DNA of 31,302 bases from Parcubacteria group bacterium (GTDB taxonomy: Bacteria; Patescibacteriota; Minisyncoccia; Moranbacterales; JAKLHP01): assembly GCA_041657845.1 (NCBI GenBank), contig JBBABD010000010.1:1-31302 (forward strand), given 5' to 3'. Positions 1 through 6,150 of this stretch are shown here, piece by piece. The notes beneath the pieces were generated by a model, which had not been told where the DNA came from, did no database searches, and saw nothing but the letters and a program-made list of their open reading frames with translations. Every line of letters starts with the position of its first letter. Position 1 is the first letter of the stretch. The translations under genes were made by a program, and so were the position numbers.

Positions 1-1
1 C

Positions 2-451
2 AGCGATTTTGACCTTCTGAAAAAAGGTGAATTAAAAACATCGTTTATTAGCCACGAAGAACTAAATAAACTTTTTCTTACAAAACTTCAGGAAAATTCC
101 GATCAAAGAACCGTTTATATTGCTGAAGCCGAAGAGTTGAAAAAGAAAGAACAGGAAGAAGTCGAAAGGAAAAAACAAGAAGCTGTAGCTAACGCAAGAA
201 AAGAAGTAATAGAAAAGCAATTTAGTTCATGGGACGGCGCTCATATTAAACTTTCAAGATTGATAAAGGATTCTATGAACGATCCGGACAGCTATGAACA
301 TGTTGAAACTAAATATTGGGACATGAAAGATCATCTTATTGTAAATGCAACATTCAGAGGAAAAAATGCTTTTGGAGGAGTCGTAAAAAACACAGTGAAA
401 GCAAAGATTTCTCTTGATGGTGAAAACATCGAAATTCTTGAACAATACTAA
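2..451 (+). CDS. C-terminal part of an unknown protein (5' end outside window)
   Basis: The reading frame is open from the first bases of the window, so the 5' end is missing; a TTG at 137 is not a credible start because coding continues upstream. About 149 residues are visible. The middle, around AEAEELKKKEQEEVERKKQE, is a charged helix of coiled-coil type. The last 75 residues form a compact domain with the motifs SWDGAH, MNDPDSYEHV, YWDMKDHLIV and FRGKNAFGG. I recall this kind of domain from the ends of uncharacterised bacterial proteins but cannot name a function. It ends just before a strong terminator, so it is the last gene of a plus-strand unit. Function unknown. Confidence 0.75.
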   Translation, partial: SDFDLLKKGELKTSFISHEELNKLFLTKLQENSDQRTVYIAEAEELKKKEQEEVERKKQEAVANARKEVIEKQFSSWDGAHIKLSRLIKDSMNDPDSYEHVETKYWDMKDHLIVNATFRGKNAFGGVVKNTVKAKISLDGENIEILEQY

Positions 452-486
452 GATAAATAAAAATACTAAACGAAACAATAACTACT

Positions 487-520
487 AAAAAACAGCGATC
501 AAGACGATTGCTGTTTTTTT
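487..520 (+). terminator. Rho-independent terminator
   Basis: A stem of about 13 bp (AAAAAACAGCGATC on the left, GATTGCTG plus Ts on the right, one G-U pair) closes a five-base loop AAGAC and is followed by seven Ts. It lies 36 bp after the stop of the partial gene at the window start. Confidence 0.9.
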
Positions 521-637
521 ATTGATTTTTTGCTTTAGTTCGAGTCCCATTCTCCGGTCGGCTATTTTTCAGGCAAACCATTTTTTTAATGGCTTGAATG
601 AGCCTCTCGGGTCTTACTCGATACTAAAAGCTTGATG

Positions 638-725
638 CGGAGAAGGTGGGATTCGAACCCACGAGAGCGATTAAGCCCTACCTCGTTAGCAGTGAGGCGC
701 ACTAGACCAACTATGCGACTTCTCC
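638..725 (-). tRNA. tRNA-Ser (anticodon GCU)
   Basis: Read on the minus strand, GGAGAAG at the 5' end pairs with CTTCTCC at the 3' end. The anticodon loop is CTGCTAA, giving GCU for AGC/AGU serine codons. The long variable arm AGGGC-TTAATC-GCTCT is typical of serine tRNA, and the T arm has GTGGG-TTCGAAT-CCCAC. The discriminator base is G. The next bases are CAT, so the CCA end is not encoded and must be added by a nucleotidyltransferase. One A-C mismatch closes the anticodon stem. Confidence 0.95.
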
Positions 726-810
726 AAAATATATTAAATTTTCTTTAAATCAACCAAAAAATCAACTTAACAATTGAAAGGATAGCATCTTATCGTCTAA
801 ATATCAAGGT

Positions 811-839
811 TTGACTTCAATCTTTATTTGTGCTACTAT
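811..839 (+). promoter_or_regulatory. Sigma-70 type promoter of the zinc-ribbon gene
   Basis: TTGACT (811-816) and TACTAT (834-839) are separated by exactly 17 bp. The predicted start is near 846, which gives a 5' leader of about 120 nt before the gene at 966. Confidence 0.8.
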
Positions 840-845
840 TGTTCC

Positions 846-965
846 CAGGTGAAATATAGCGATCGATTCAAACATAAAACGATAGTTTTTGAGAAGCTGT
901 CAAAGTAGATCACCGGTTAAATATCCCTTTCGGGATAATTCTAGAAAGAGAGGTGAACTATTTTA
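846..965 (+). promoter_or_regulatory. 5' leader with ribosome binding site and possible SD switch
   Basis: The predicted leader starts with AGGTGA (847-852), carries TCACC (910-914) and ends with the Shine-Dalgarno region AGAGAGGTGA (second AGGTGA at 951-956), ten bases before the ATG. TCACC can pair with either AGGTGA. A small hairpin TATCCC-tttc-GGGATA (about 921-936) sits just before the Shine-Dalgarno. The arrangement would allow masking of the ribosome site, but the pairings are only 5-6 bp. Confidence 0.45.
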
Positions 966-1196
966 ATGGCTTTTCAAAACGACGGTCAGAGACCACAAAG
1001 ACAAATGTTTGATGTTACGGCATTAAACATTACTTGCGCAGAATGCGGAGCAGCAATAACCGAACTTCCATTCCAACCAACCGAAAAAGAAGATGGAACA
1101 TTTGGAAGAATATATTGCTACGAATGCAACAAAAAAAGACTCAAAAGCAGAGGACCAAAAAGAGATTTTGGTGGAGGCGGAAGAAGCCGATACTAA
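966..1196 (+). CDS. Small zinc-ribbon protein with basic Gly/Arg tail
   Basis: A 76-aa protein with two CxxC knuckles, CAEC (24-27) and CYEC (51-54), spaced by 23 residues. This resembles the CxxC-x17-CxxC zinc-ribbon family that is common in CPR bacteria, but the spacer here is longer. The C-terminus is basic and Gly/Arg-rich (RGPKRDFGGGGRSRY), as in small nucleic-acid-binding proteins. It is a single-gene unit with a consensus promoter, a 120-nt leader, a good Shine-Dalgarno (AGAGAGGTG) and its own terminator, which suggests high or regulated expression. I infer binding to RNA or DNA; the target is unknown. A second, shorter frame across the same bases lacks any such motif and was discarded. 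Confidence 0.85.
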   Translation: MAFQNDGQRPQRQMFDVTALNITCAECGAAITELPFQPTEKEDGTFGRIYCYECNKKRLKSRGPKRDFGGGGRSRY

Positions 1197-1214
1197 TCCT
1201 TCTGGACTGGATAG

Positions 1215-1244
1215 AAAAAGACGCTCTTAATGAGCGTCTTTTTT
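1215..1244 (+). terminator. Rho-independent terminator of the zinc-ribbon gene
   Basis: Perfect 12-bp stem AAAAAGACGCTC / GAGCGTCTTTTT with loop TTAAT and a T tract, 18 bp after the stop codon. Confidence 0.93.
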
Positions 1245-1279
1245 GTTAAAAAATAAAAGAGGCAGCAATAGCCTCTTTT
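1243..1279 (-). terminator. Rho-independent terminator of ndk
   Basis: On the minus strand AAAAGAGGC pairs with GCCTCTTTT around a seven-base loop, followed by a T-rich tail (ATTTTTTAAC). It lies 20 bp beyond the ndk stop and faces the plus-strand terminator next to it. Confidence 0.85.
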
Positions 1280-1299
1280 AATATATGCTAACTAACAAT

Positions 1300-1908
1300 C
1301 TATTCCAATATTCCATCCAGATTGACATCGTAAATAATCTGTTCCTGAACCAATCTATAGTTAATAATTTCTTTATCTTCAAACCAATGCTTAATTTCCA
1401 TTTCTGCTTCTTCCACCGATCCGGAAGCGTGAATAAGATTTCTAACCGCTCTCTTGTCAGAATCGGACATTTGATATGAATCAAGAACAAAATCACCGCG
1501 AATTGTTCCAACGTCTGAAGTTAAAGGTTCCGTTCCGCCAGTAATCTTTCTCACAATTTTAACCGCATGTGCTCCTTGCCAAACCATCGCAATTACCGGG
1601 CCACTGGTCATATATTTTTTTAGATTTCCTAAAAGAATTTCCGTTATTTCAAGGGGATTTTCTGATGGAGGAGTAAGCCCCTTGTCTAAATATCCTTTGA
1701 TTGTTTTTTCTCCAGTAATTCTTCTCCAATTGGGATCAAGGGTATAATGTTTCTCGATATGCTCCGCTTCAGGAACTAGCATCTTAATCCCAATCAATTT
1801 GAGCCCCATTCTCTCGTAACGTTTAATTATTTCTCCCACCAAAGTCCTTTGCAATCCATCCGGTTTGATTATTACAAGCGTTCTTTCCTCTTTGAAATGT
1901 TTTTCCAT
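1300..1908 (-). CDS. ndk: Nucleoside-diphosphate kinase
   Basis: Transfers the gamma phosphate between nucleoside triphosphates and diphosphates through a phosphohistidine, balancing NTP and dNTP pools. Seen here: TLVIIKPDG near residues 10-18 with the conserved lysine, and NLIHASGS with the catalytic histidine at 160 (most homologues have NxxHGSDS). At 202 aa it is about 60 residues longer than usual: extra sequence lies around residues 55-100 (DPNWRRITGEKTIKGYLDKG) and the C-terminal tail after the active site is longer. The long form has precedent in archaeal and CPR enzymes as far as I recall. No Shine-Dalgarno is visible; a promoter lies 33 bp upstream and a terminator follows, so it is monocistronic. 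Confidence 0.97.
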   Translation of the reverse strand: MEKHFKEERTLVIIKPDGLQRTLVGEIIKRYERMGLKLIGIKMLVPEAEHIEKHYTLDPNWRRITGEKTIKGYLDKGLTPPSENPLEITEILLGNLKKYMTSGPVIAMVWQGAHAVKIVRKITGGTEPLTSDVGTIRGDFVLDSYQMSDSDKRAVRNLIHASGSVEEAEMEIKHWFEDKEIINYRLVQEQIIYDVNLDGILE

Positions 1909-1940
1909 AAATTTGTATGTTTAAAATTAACTTTAACGGA

Positions 1941-1969
1941 ATTCTATCAGTTAGCTTAGATTAAATCAA
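1941..1969 (-). promoter_or_regulatory. Promoter of ndk
   Basis: Minus-strand TTGATT (1964-1969) and TAGAAT (1941-1946) with a 17-bp spacer. The predicted start near 1934 leaves a leader of about 26 nt. Confidence 0.65.
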
Positions 1970-1979
1970 GATGTTGATA

Positions 1980-2075
1980 TCACATAAACGACGCGACTGC
2001 GCTTACTACTAAAATTATAACCATCGTTGCCATTATACCAATAGCCACCTTGAGCATAGTATCCTGTTTTTCCAT
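1980..2075 (-). CDS. Possible 31-aa single-pass membrane peptide
   Basis: ATG at 2075 to TGA at 1980 encodes MEKQDTMLKVAIGIMATMVI followed by a hydrophobic stretch ending in SAVASFM. It has a short charged N-terminus and one clear membrane helix of about 22 residues. It lies 37 bp downstream of the DUF5684 membrane protein gene on the same strand and would be translated from the same message. No Shine-Dalgarno is visible, and the ORF is short, so chance is possible. Many small membrane peptides look like this and no function can be assigned. Confidence 0.35.
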   Translation of the reverse strand: MEKQDTMLKVAIGIMATMVIILVVSAVASFM

Positions 2076-2112
2076 GGGATATCATGTTAAATGATTAAAA
2101 AAATTTTATAAA

Positions 2113-2571
2113 CTAAACTGCCGGTTGAACCGGAGGCGCAGCAGCAATTGCGTCATTCTCCATCTTGGAAAATGCCAGATATCCCGGAACTATTATATTT
2201 GCCACAGGAATAATCATCAGTATTCCAATCCAGCTTGGTTTTTTCACTGCTTCTGAAATAGCCATCCAAAGAAGAATGGAAAAGATTAAATTTACGAAAG
2301 GAATAAAAAACATTATTATCCACCACATCGGTTTTTTGGCAATTTGAATCATCAAAATCAAGTTGAGAATCGGGATCCAAGCAAACCAGGCATTTTCCGT
2401 ATTGGTTTTTTTGGCAATTTTCACAAGACAGATTGCCACATAAAGGTACACGGCTATAGCAAAAATCATAACGAACGCAAACATCCCAAACGCAAAAAGG
2501 GCAAAACCTTTAGCGACATCGTCAGGAATATTTGACGAAGCTTGATAGCCGGAACTATAATCATAGTTCAT
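2113..2571 (-). CDS. DUF5684-like multi-pass membrane protein
   Basis: A 152-aa membrane protein with a short polar N-terminus and about four hydrophobic helices. The pattern KKTNTENAWFAWIPILNLIL, then KKPMWWIIMFFIPFVNLIF, then WIGILMIIPVANIIVPGYLAF is the repeated WIP..N / IP.vN signature that I associate with DUF5684. The function of that family is unknown. The start is well supported by the Shine-Dalgarno AGGGGAGA seven bases upstream, one of the few strong ones in the window. It follows the MBL hydrolase gene by 44 bp and is probably co-transcribed with the comEC group. The C-terminus is Ala/Pro-rich (AAAPPVQPAV). Confidence 0.85.
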   Translation of the reverse strand: MNYDYSSGYQASSNIPDDVAKGFALFAFGMFAFVMIFAIAVYLYVAICLVKIAKKTNTENAWFAWIPILNLILMIQIAKKPMWWIIMFFIPFVNLIFSILLWMAISEAVKKPSWIGILMIIPVANIIVPGYLAFSKMENDAIAAAPPVQPAV

Positions 2572-2615
2572 AATTTTTCTCCCCTAAAATTATTTTATTA
2601 CTCTTTTATTTTACA

Positions 2616-3494
2616 TTAATCCACTGCGCACGGCAAGTCTTTCCGGCAACTATAAACAATATCCCCCATTTCATCCGTCCGGAAAATATTAATGCCTTTT
2701 TCTTTCAGCAAATTCGTTGTTTCTTCATTCGGATGGCCATAGGAGTTATCCTTTCCAACGGAAATAATCGCATCTTTAGGATTAATTTTTTCCAGAAATT
2801 CAGCGCTAGTTGAATATTTTGATCCATGATGGGCAACTTTTAAAACTTGCGAAGCAATGTCTTCTCCGAAATTAATAATTTCTTTTTCTTGCTCTTTGGG
2901 CAAATCTCCCGTCAAAAGAAAACTATTTTCTCCATAATTAATTTTAACCGCCACGCTTCCGCTATTAGACTGATTATCCTGAATATTGCCAATTCCAGAA
3001 AACGGATAGATAATTTCGGCTAAGGCGCCACTGGGAAATTTTACCGCCAATCCCCTTTTCGCTTCAATATTTTCTGCTCTTTCATTTGCAATATCGTCTT
3101 GAAATCTTTTGAAAGTCTGCGTTTCGCTTTGGTCTCCGGTCTTAACGATAGTTTTAACATTATAGAAATTTAAAACATTTATCAGCCCGGCGATATGATC
3201 CTGATCGGGATGCGTCGCCAGCATTACTTCAATATTTCGGTCCCAAAATGGAATATACTTCCCCAATTTATTGAGCAATAATTTTCCGTCCCGCCCGCCA
3301 TCGATCAACATTTGATAGGAACCTTGCGAAACCAAGATTGCATCACCTTGGCCAACATCGAAAAAAATAACTTTTAATTCATCGGATTTTTGGGAAGAAT
3401 TAATAACACTCGCCAAAACTACGCCAAGAGCCAAAAGCGATAACATTAATCCATATTTTAGTTTGCGATTGAACATAATGAAAAAATATGTCAT
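2616..3494 (-). CDS. Membrane-anchored MBL-fold hydrolase, ComEC C-terminal domain type
   Basis: A 292-aa protein with an N-terminal membrane anchor (about residues 14-31) and a metallo-beta-lactamase fold. It opens with VIFFDVGQGDAILV and carries the metal motif HPDQDH (95-100), LLTGDL, VAHHGSKYS and a late SYGHPN histidine. These are the marks of the nuclease-like domain found at the C-terminus of full-length ComEC/Rec2, thought to degrade the non-transported DNA strand. Here it is a separate protein directly downstream of the ComEC channel gene. Two starts are possible: ATG at 3494, which lies inside a palindromic repeat, and ATG at 3476 (MFNRKLK), just outside it. The second may be the ancestral one. 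Neither has a clear Shine-Dalgarno. Confidence 0.88.
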   Translation of the reverse strand: MTYFFIMFNRKLKYGLMLSLLALGVVLASVINSSQKSDELKVIFFDVGQGDAILVSQGSYQMLIDGGRDGKLLLNKLGKYIPFWDRNIEVMLATHPDQDHIAGLINVLNFYNVKTIVKTGDQSETQTFKRFQDDIANERAENIEAKRGLAVKFPSGALAEIIYPFSGIGNIQDNQSNSGSVAVKINYGENSFLLTGDLPKEQEKEIINFGEDIASQVLKVAHHGSKYSTSAEFLEKINPKDAIISVGKDNSYGHPNEETTNLLKEKGINIFRTDEMGDIVYSCRKDLPCAVD

Positions 3495-3590
3495 TCCGAG
3501 CGAGCGATAGCGAGTCGAGGAATCTAATCTAAAAATGTTTTATTAGATCTCTCGACTCCGTGTCGCGGCGACACTTCGCTCGAGATGACA
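3489..3590. repeat. TGTCATTC-type palindromic repeat at the comEC/MBL junction
   Basis: Begins TGTCATTCCGAGCGAGCG and ends CGCTCGAGATGACA; the two halves are imperfect inverted repeats of about 45 bp. Two similar elements with the same ends lie at 22726-22837 and 23401-23502. The stop and last 21 codons of comEC and the first codons of the MBL gene are inside it. Confidence 0.85.
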
Positions 3591-5032
3591 AATGCATGCA
3601 TTTTAATTTTTGTCTTGATCAAAAACACCAGACCAAATAATATCACATACCAACCGACAACCCACCCAACACTAAAATTATCCACACTTGCACTCGACCA
3701 ACTTAAATTCGCCAAATAATTTACTGTTTCTATGATATATTTAAGCGGAAGAAACGCAATCCAGGCAAAAGGCAGAGAAACCAAGTTTGATGCCAGTCCG
3801 ACAACGGATGCAAGAAAGACCAAAAGCATCGCAAGCGGAATTATCGGAAGAATCAAAGCATTTGATAAAAGAGAAATAATTGATAATATATGGAAATTAT
3901 ACATTATTATCGGCAAAACAAATATAGTTGCGCTTAAAGTTAACAAAATATTTTCAAAAATTCCCCCGAATTTAAATTTTTTAAAAACAAATTTTTCCCA
4001 AAACGGAGCTAATTCAATAATTCCCAGTGATGCTAAAAATGATAATTGAAATCCAATATCCCATCTTAAAAGCAAGGGATTCAGCAAAAGCATAACCGCT
4101 GCCGCAAAAATAATCGCATTGAATGAATTCGCTAATCTACCGTTTTTCATCGCCCAAAGAAGCAGAGAACCCATCACTCCGGCGCGAATAGCCGATGAAG
4201 GAAAACCGACTGACAACACAAACAAAAATATACCCACCACCGCAAACCAAAAAGCCTGTTTTCTCCAAAGTCCCAAAAATATTCCGGCCAGCATTAAATA
4301 TTCGGCAATTATTGTTACATTGAAACCGGAAACCGCCACAATATGCGAAAGTCCGGTCTTGGAAAAATTATCCGCCACGTCTTTGGAAAGCGCGCTGTTC
4401 CCGCCAAAAATCAATCCATTGGCCAGGGCCGCTTCCGGTTCGGGAATAACAGCGTTTATATTATTCGATAATTTATTTTTAAAGTTAAGAATTGCCAAAT
4501 AAATTTTATTTCCTTCATTTTTACCTGTTTCCTGATAATTCGCATTTTGGCAGAGATAAAAAATTCCATCCTTGGCCAAATACATCCGATAATCGAATTC
4601 CCCATCTTTATTCTCCGGAATTTTTAATAAGCACTTTAAGTCAAGTTCGTCTCCATAATTTAAATCCGCATAAAGATTAGCGTTAATCAAAATCTTCAGA
4701 TTATCTTTGGTTTTCACGATGACATTTTGATATTTGTCTTTGGTTATCGGCTCTTTTACTACAATTACTTTTTCTGACACTTCCCTTCCTTCCAAATTGG
4801 CATTATTTATTTTTTCCATTTTATTGCCGGTTAGCCAAGAACCGAAAACAAAGAAGATGATGCCAAATGACACCACCGCGATAATTTTATTTTTGTAAAA
4901 TACGGCCAGAATTATAACTGCTGCCAGGATAAAAAAATATAATAATACTAAATTTATCTCAAAAAACGACCGCCCAAAAATCCCAAAAATGAAACACAAA
5001 GATAATATAAGAAAAATCCTGGATTTGTTCAT
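3524..5032 (-). CDS. comEC: ComEC/Rec2-family DNA uptake channel (without MBL domain)
   Basis: A polytopic inner-membrane protein that moves single-stranded DNA into the cell during natural transformation. The 502-aa sequence has two or three N-terminal helices (1-70), an OB-like soluble part with VIVVKEPITKDKYQNV (88-165; DUF4131 region) and the Competence domain from about 195, including GLSHIVAVSGFNVTII (227-242) and FPSSAIRAGVMGSLLLWAM. Some ten membrane helices follow. The usual C-terminal MBL domain is missing and is encoded by the next gene. The last 21 residues (from VISSEV) are encoded by a palindromic repeat, so the native C-terminus probably ended near KTKIKMHAF. The ATG overlaps the stop of the DUF167 gene by one base (TAATG), which indicates translational coupling. 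Confidence 0.93.
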   Translation of the reverse strand: MNKSRIFLILSLCFIFGIFGRSFFEINLVLLYFFILAAVIILAVFYKNKIIAVVSFGIIFFVFGSWLTGNKMEKINNANLEGREVSEKVIVVKEPITKDKYQNVIVKTKDNLKILINANLYADLNYGDELDLKCLLKIPENKDGEFDYRMYLAKDGIFYLCQNANYQETGKNEGNKIYLAILNFKNKLSNNINAVIPEPEAALANGLIFGGNSALSKDVADNFSKTGLSHIVAVSGFNVTIIAEYLMLAGIFLGLWRKQAFWFAVVGIFLFVLSVGFPSSAIRAGVMGSLLLWAMKNGRLANSFNAIIFAAAVMLLLNPLLLRWDIGFQLSFLASLGIIELAPFWEKFVFKKFKFGGIFENILLTLSATIFVLPIIMYNFHILSIISLLSNALILPIIPLAMLLVFLASVVGLASNLVSLPFAWIAFLPLKYIIETVNYLANLSWSSASVDNFSVGWVVGWYVILFGLVFLIKTKIKMHAFVISSEVSPRHGVERSNKTFLD

Positions 5033-5253
5033 TAGTTTAAAATTTCCACTATTTTTGTTTTGGCTGTCTTTCCTCCGATTATATTGACTTGACTCTTAGA
5101 AACATCAAAATAATCAGCTAATATTTTCACTAAAGCTTCGTTTGCTTTGCCTTGAACCGGCGGAGCAGTTATCCAAGCTTTGTATTCCCCTTCCGAAATT
5201 TTTTCTATTTTATTCCTTGATGATTTCGGAATTACTTTGATGTAAATTATCAT
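5032..5253 (-). CDS. DUF167/YggU family protein
   Basis: A 73-aa protein matching the DUF167 (YggU) family: IKVIPKSSRNKI at the start, then APPVQGKANEALVKILADYF and IIGGKTAKTKIVEI. The family is widespread and small, with a mixed alpha/beta fold of unknown function. The length is near the lower family limit. It sits five bases after nrdG and its stop codon overlaps the comEC start, so all three appear to be in one transcript. Confidence 0.9.
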   Translation of the reverse strand: MIIYIKVIPKSSRNKIEKISEGEYKAWITAPPVQGKANEALVKILADYFDVSKSQVNIIGGKTAKTKIVEILN

Positions 5254-5258
5254 ATTTT

Positions 5259-5954
5259 TTATCCTCTTATTCCAAACTTCCCGAAATTATTTTTTATTTT
5301 TTCGCCAATCGAATCGAGATTTATCATTTTCCCCTTAGTTACCTTTTTGAGATTGGGATCTAATATTTTTCCCTCCCTATATTCCTGAAGATAATAAGCT
5401 CTAGCTCCTTTTATCCATTTGGAAATTTCATCAAAATCTTTTTCTTCGTGAATTCCGGGAACCACTGTCGTCCTGAATTCATAATCAATTCCGCTGTTCA
5501 TTATCATATCCACGCTTAATTTTATTCTTTCCAAATCCGCCATTCCTCCAGTGGTTTTTTTGTACTTTTCCGGAGCATTTTTAATATCCATCGCGATAAA
5601 ATCGACCATTTTGTTCTGAATGATATTTCGGAGAGCATCAGGCCGGCTTCCATTGGAATCCAATTTCACAAAATAACCGAGATTTTTAACTTTTTTGATG
5701 AAATCCACTAAATCCGGCTGAATTGTCGGTTCGCCTCCCGTAATACAAACTCCCTCCAATTTCCCTTTCCTTTTTTTCAGAAATTCAAAAAACTCTTTTT
5801 CTATATTACTGTAAACTGATAACTGCCAGTCAAGAACTAATTCCGGATTATGGCAAAACGGGCAGCGAAAAGAACAGCCGACTGTAAAAACCGTGGTTGC
5901 TATTTTTCCCGGATAATCAATGAGCGTCAATTTTTGATAACCGCCAAGTACCAC
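5259..5954 (-). CDS. nrdG: Anaerobic ribonucleoside-triphosphate reductase activating protein
   Basis: A radical SAM enzyme that cleaves S-adenosylmethionine to place the glycyl radical on NrdD. The 231-aa sequence has FTVGCSFRCPFC with the cluster cysteines C27, C31 and C34 (CxxxCxxC), the SAM-binding ITGGEPTIQ at about 72-80, KLDSNGSRPD and DFIAMDIKNAPEKY. The N-terminus GGYQKLTLIDYPGKIATTVF is that of the longer NrdG subfamily. The start is GTG at 5954. It follows nrdD in the same direction, separated by an AT-rich palindromic repeat. Genes for aerobic class I reductase are not in this window, so whether the cell relies only on class III cannot be decided. Confidence 0.93.
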   Translation of the reverse strand: MVLGGYQKLTLIDYPGKIATTVFTVGCSFRCPFCHNPELVLDWQLSVYSNIEKEFFEFLKKRKGKLEGVCITGGEPTIQPDLVDFIKKVKNLGYFVKLDSNGSRPDALRNIIQNKMVDFIAMDIKNAPEKYKKTTGGMADLERIKLSVDMIMNSGIDYEFRTTVVPGIHEEKDFDEISKWIKGARAYYLQEYREGKILDPNLKKVTKGKMINLDSIGEKIKNNFGKFGIRG

Positions 5955-5959
5955 AAAAA

Positions 5960-6086
5960 TAATTTACAACTATCAATTTACTTGTTTTCAATGAATTTTC
6001 AATTTTCCAATTAATTAATTTTCAAACATTGGAAATTGAGTCATTGTAAATTTATTGTAAATTGATTATTGATCATTGAAAATTAA
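5960..6086. repeat. AT-rich imperfect palindrome, copy A
   Basis: Contains ATCAATTTACTTGTTTTCAA and the words AATTTTCAAT, GGAAATTGAG and TTGTAAATTTATTG that recur at 18925-19047 and 28083-28200. This copy is in the opposite orientation to those two. It separates nrdD from nrdG. Confidence 0.8.
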
Positions 6087-6150
6087 ACGTGTTTACTAAT
6101 TAGGGCAACCTGAATACTGAAAAACAGATTGCCCCTATTCATAAATGCAA

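Noticed and set aside
525..635. Second tRNA on the plus strand before tRNA-Ser
   Set aside because: A T-loop-like GTTCGAGTCCC is present, but no matching T stem, acceptor 5' half or anticodon arm could be found.
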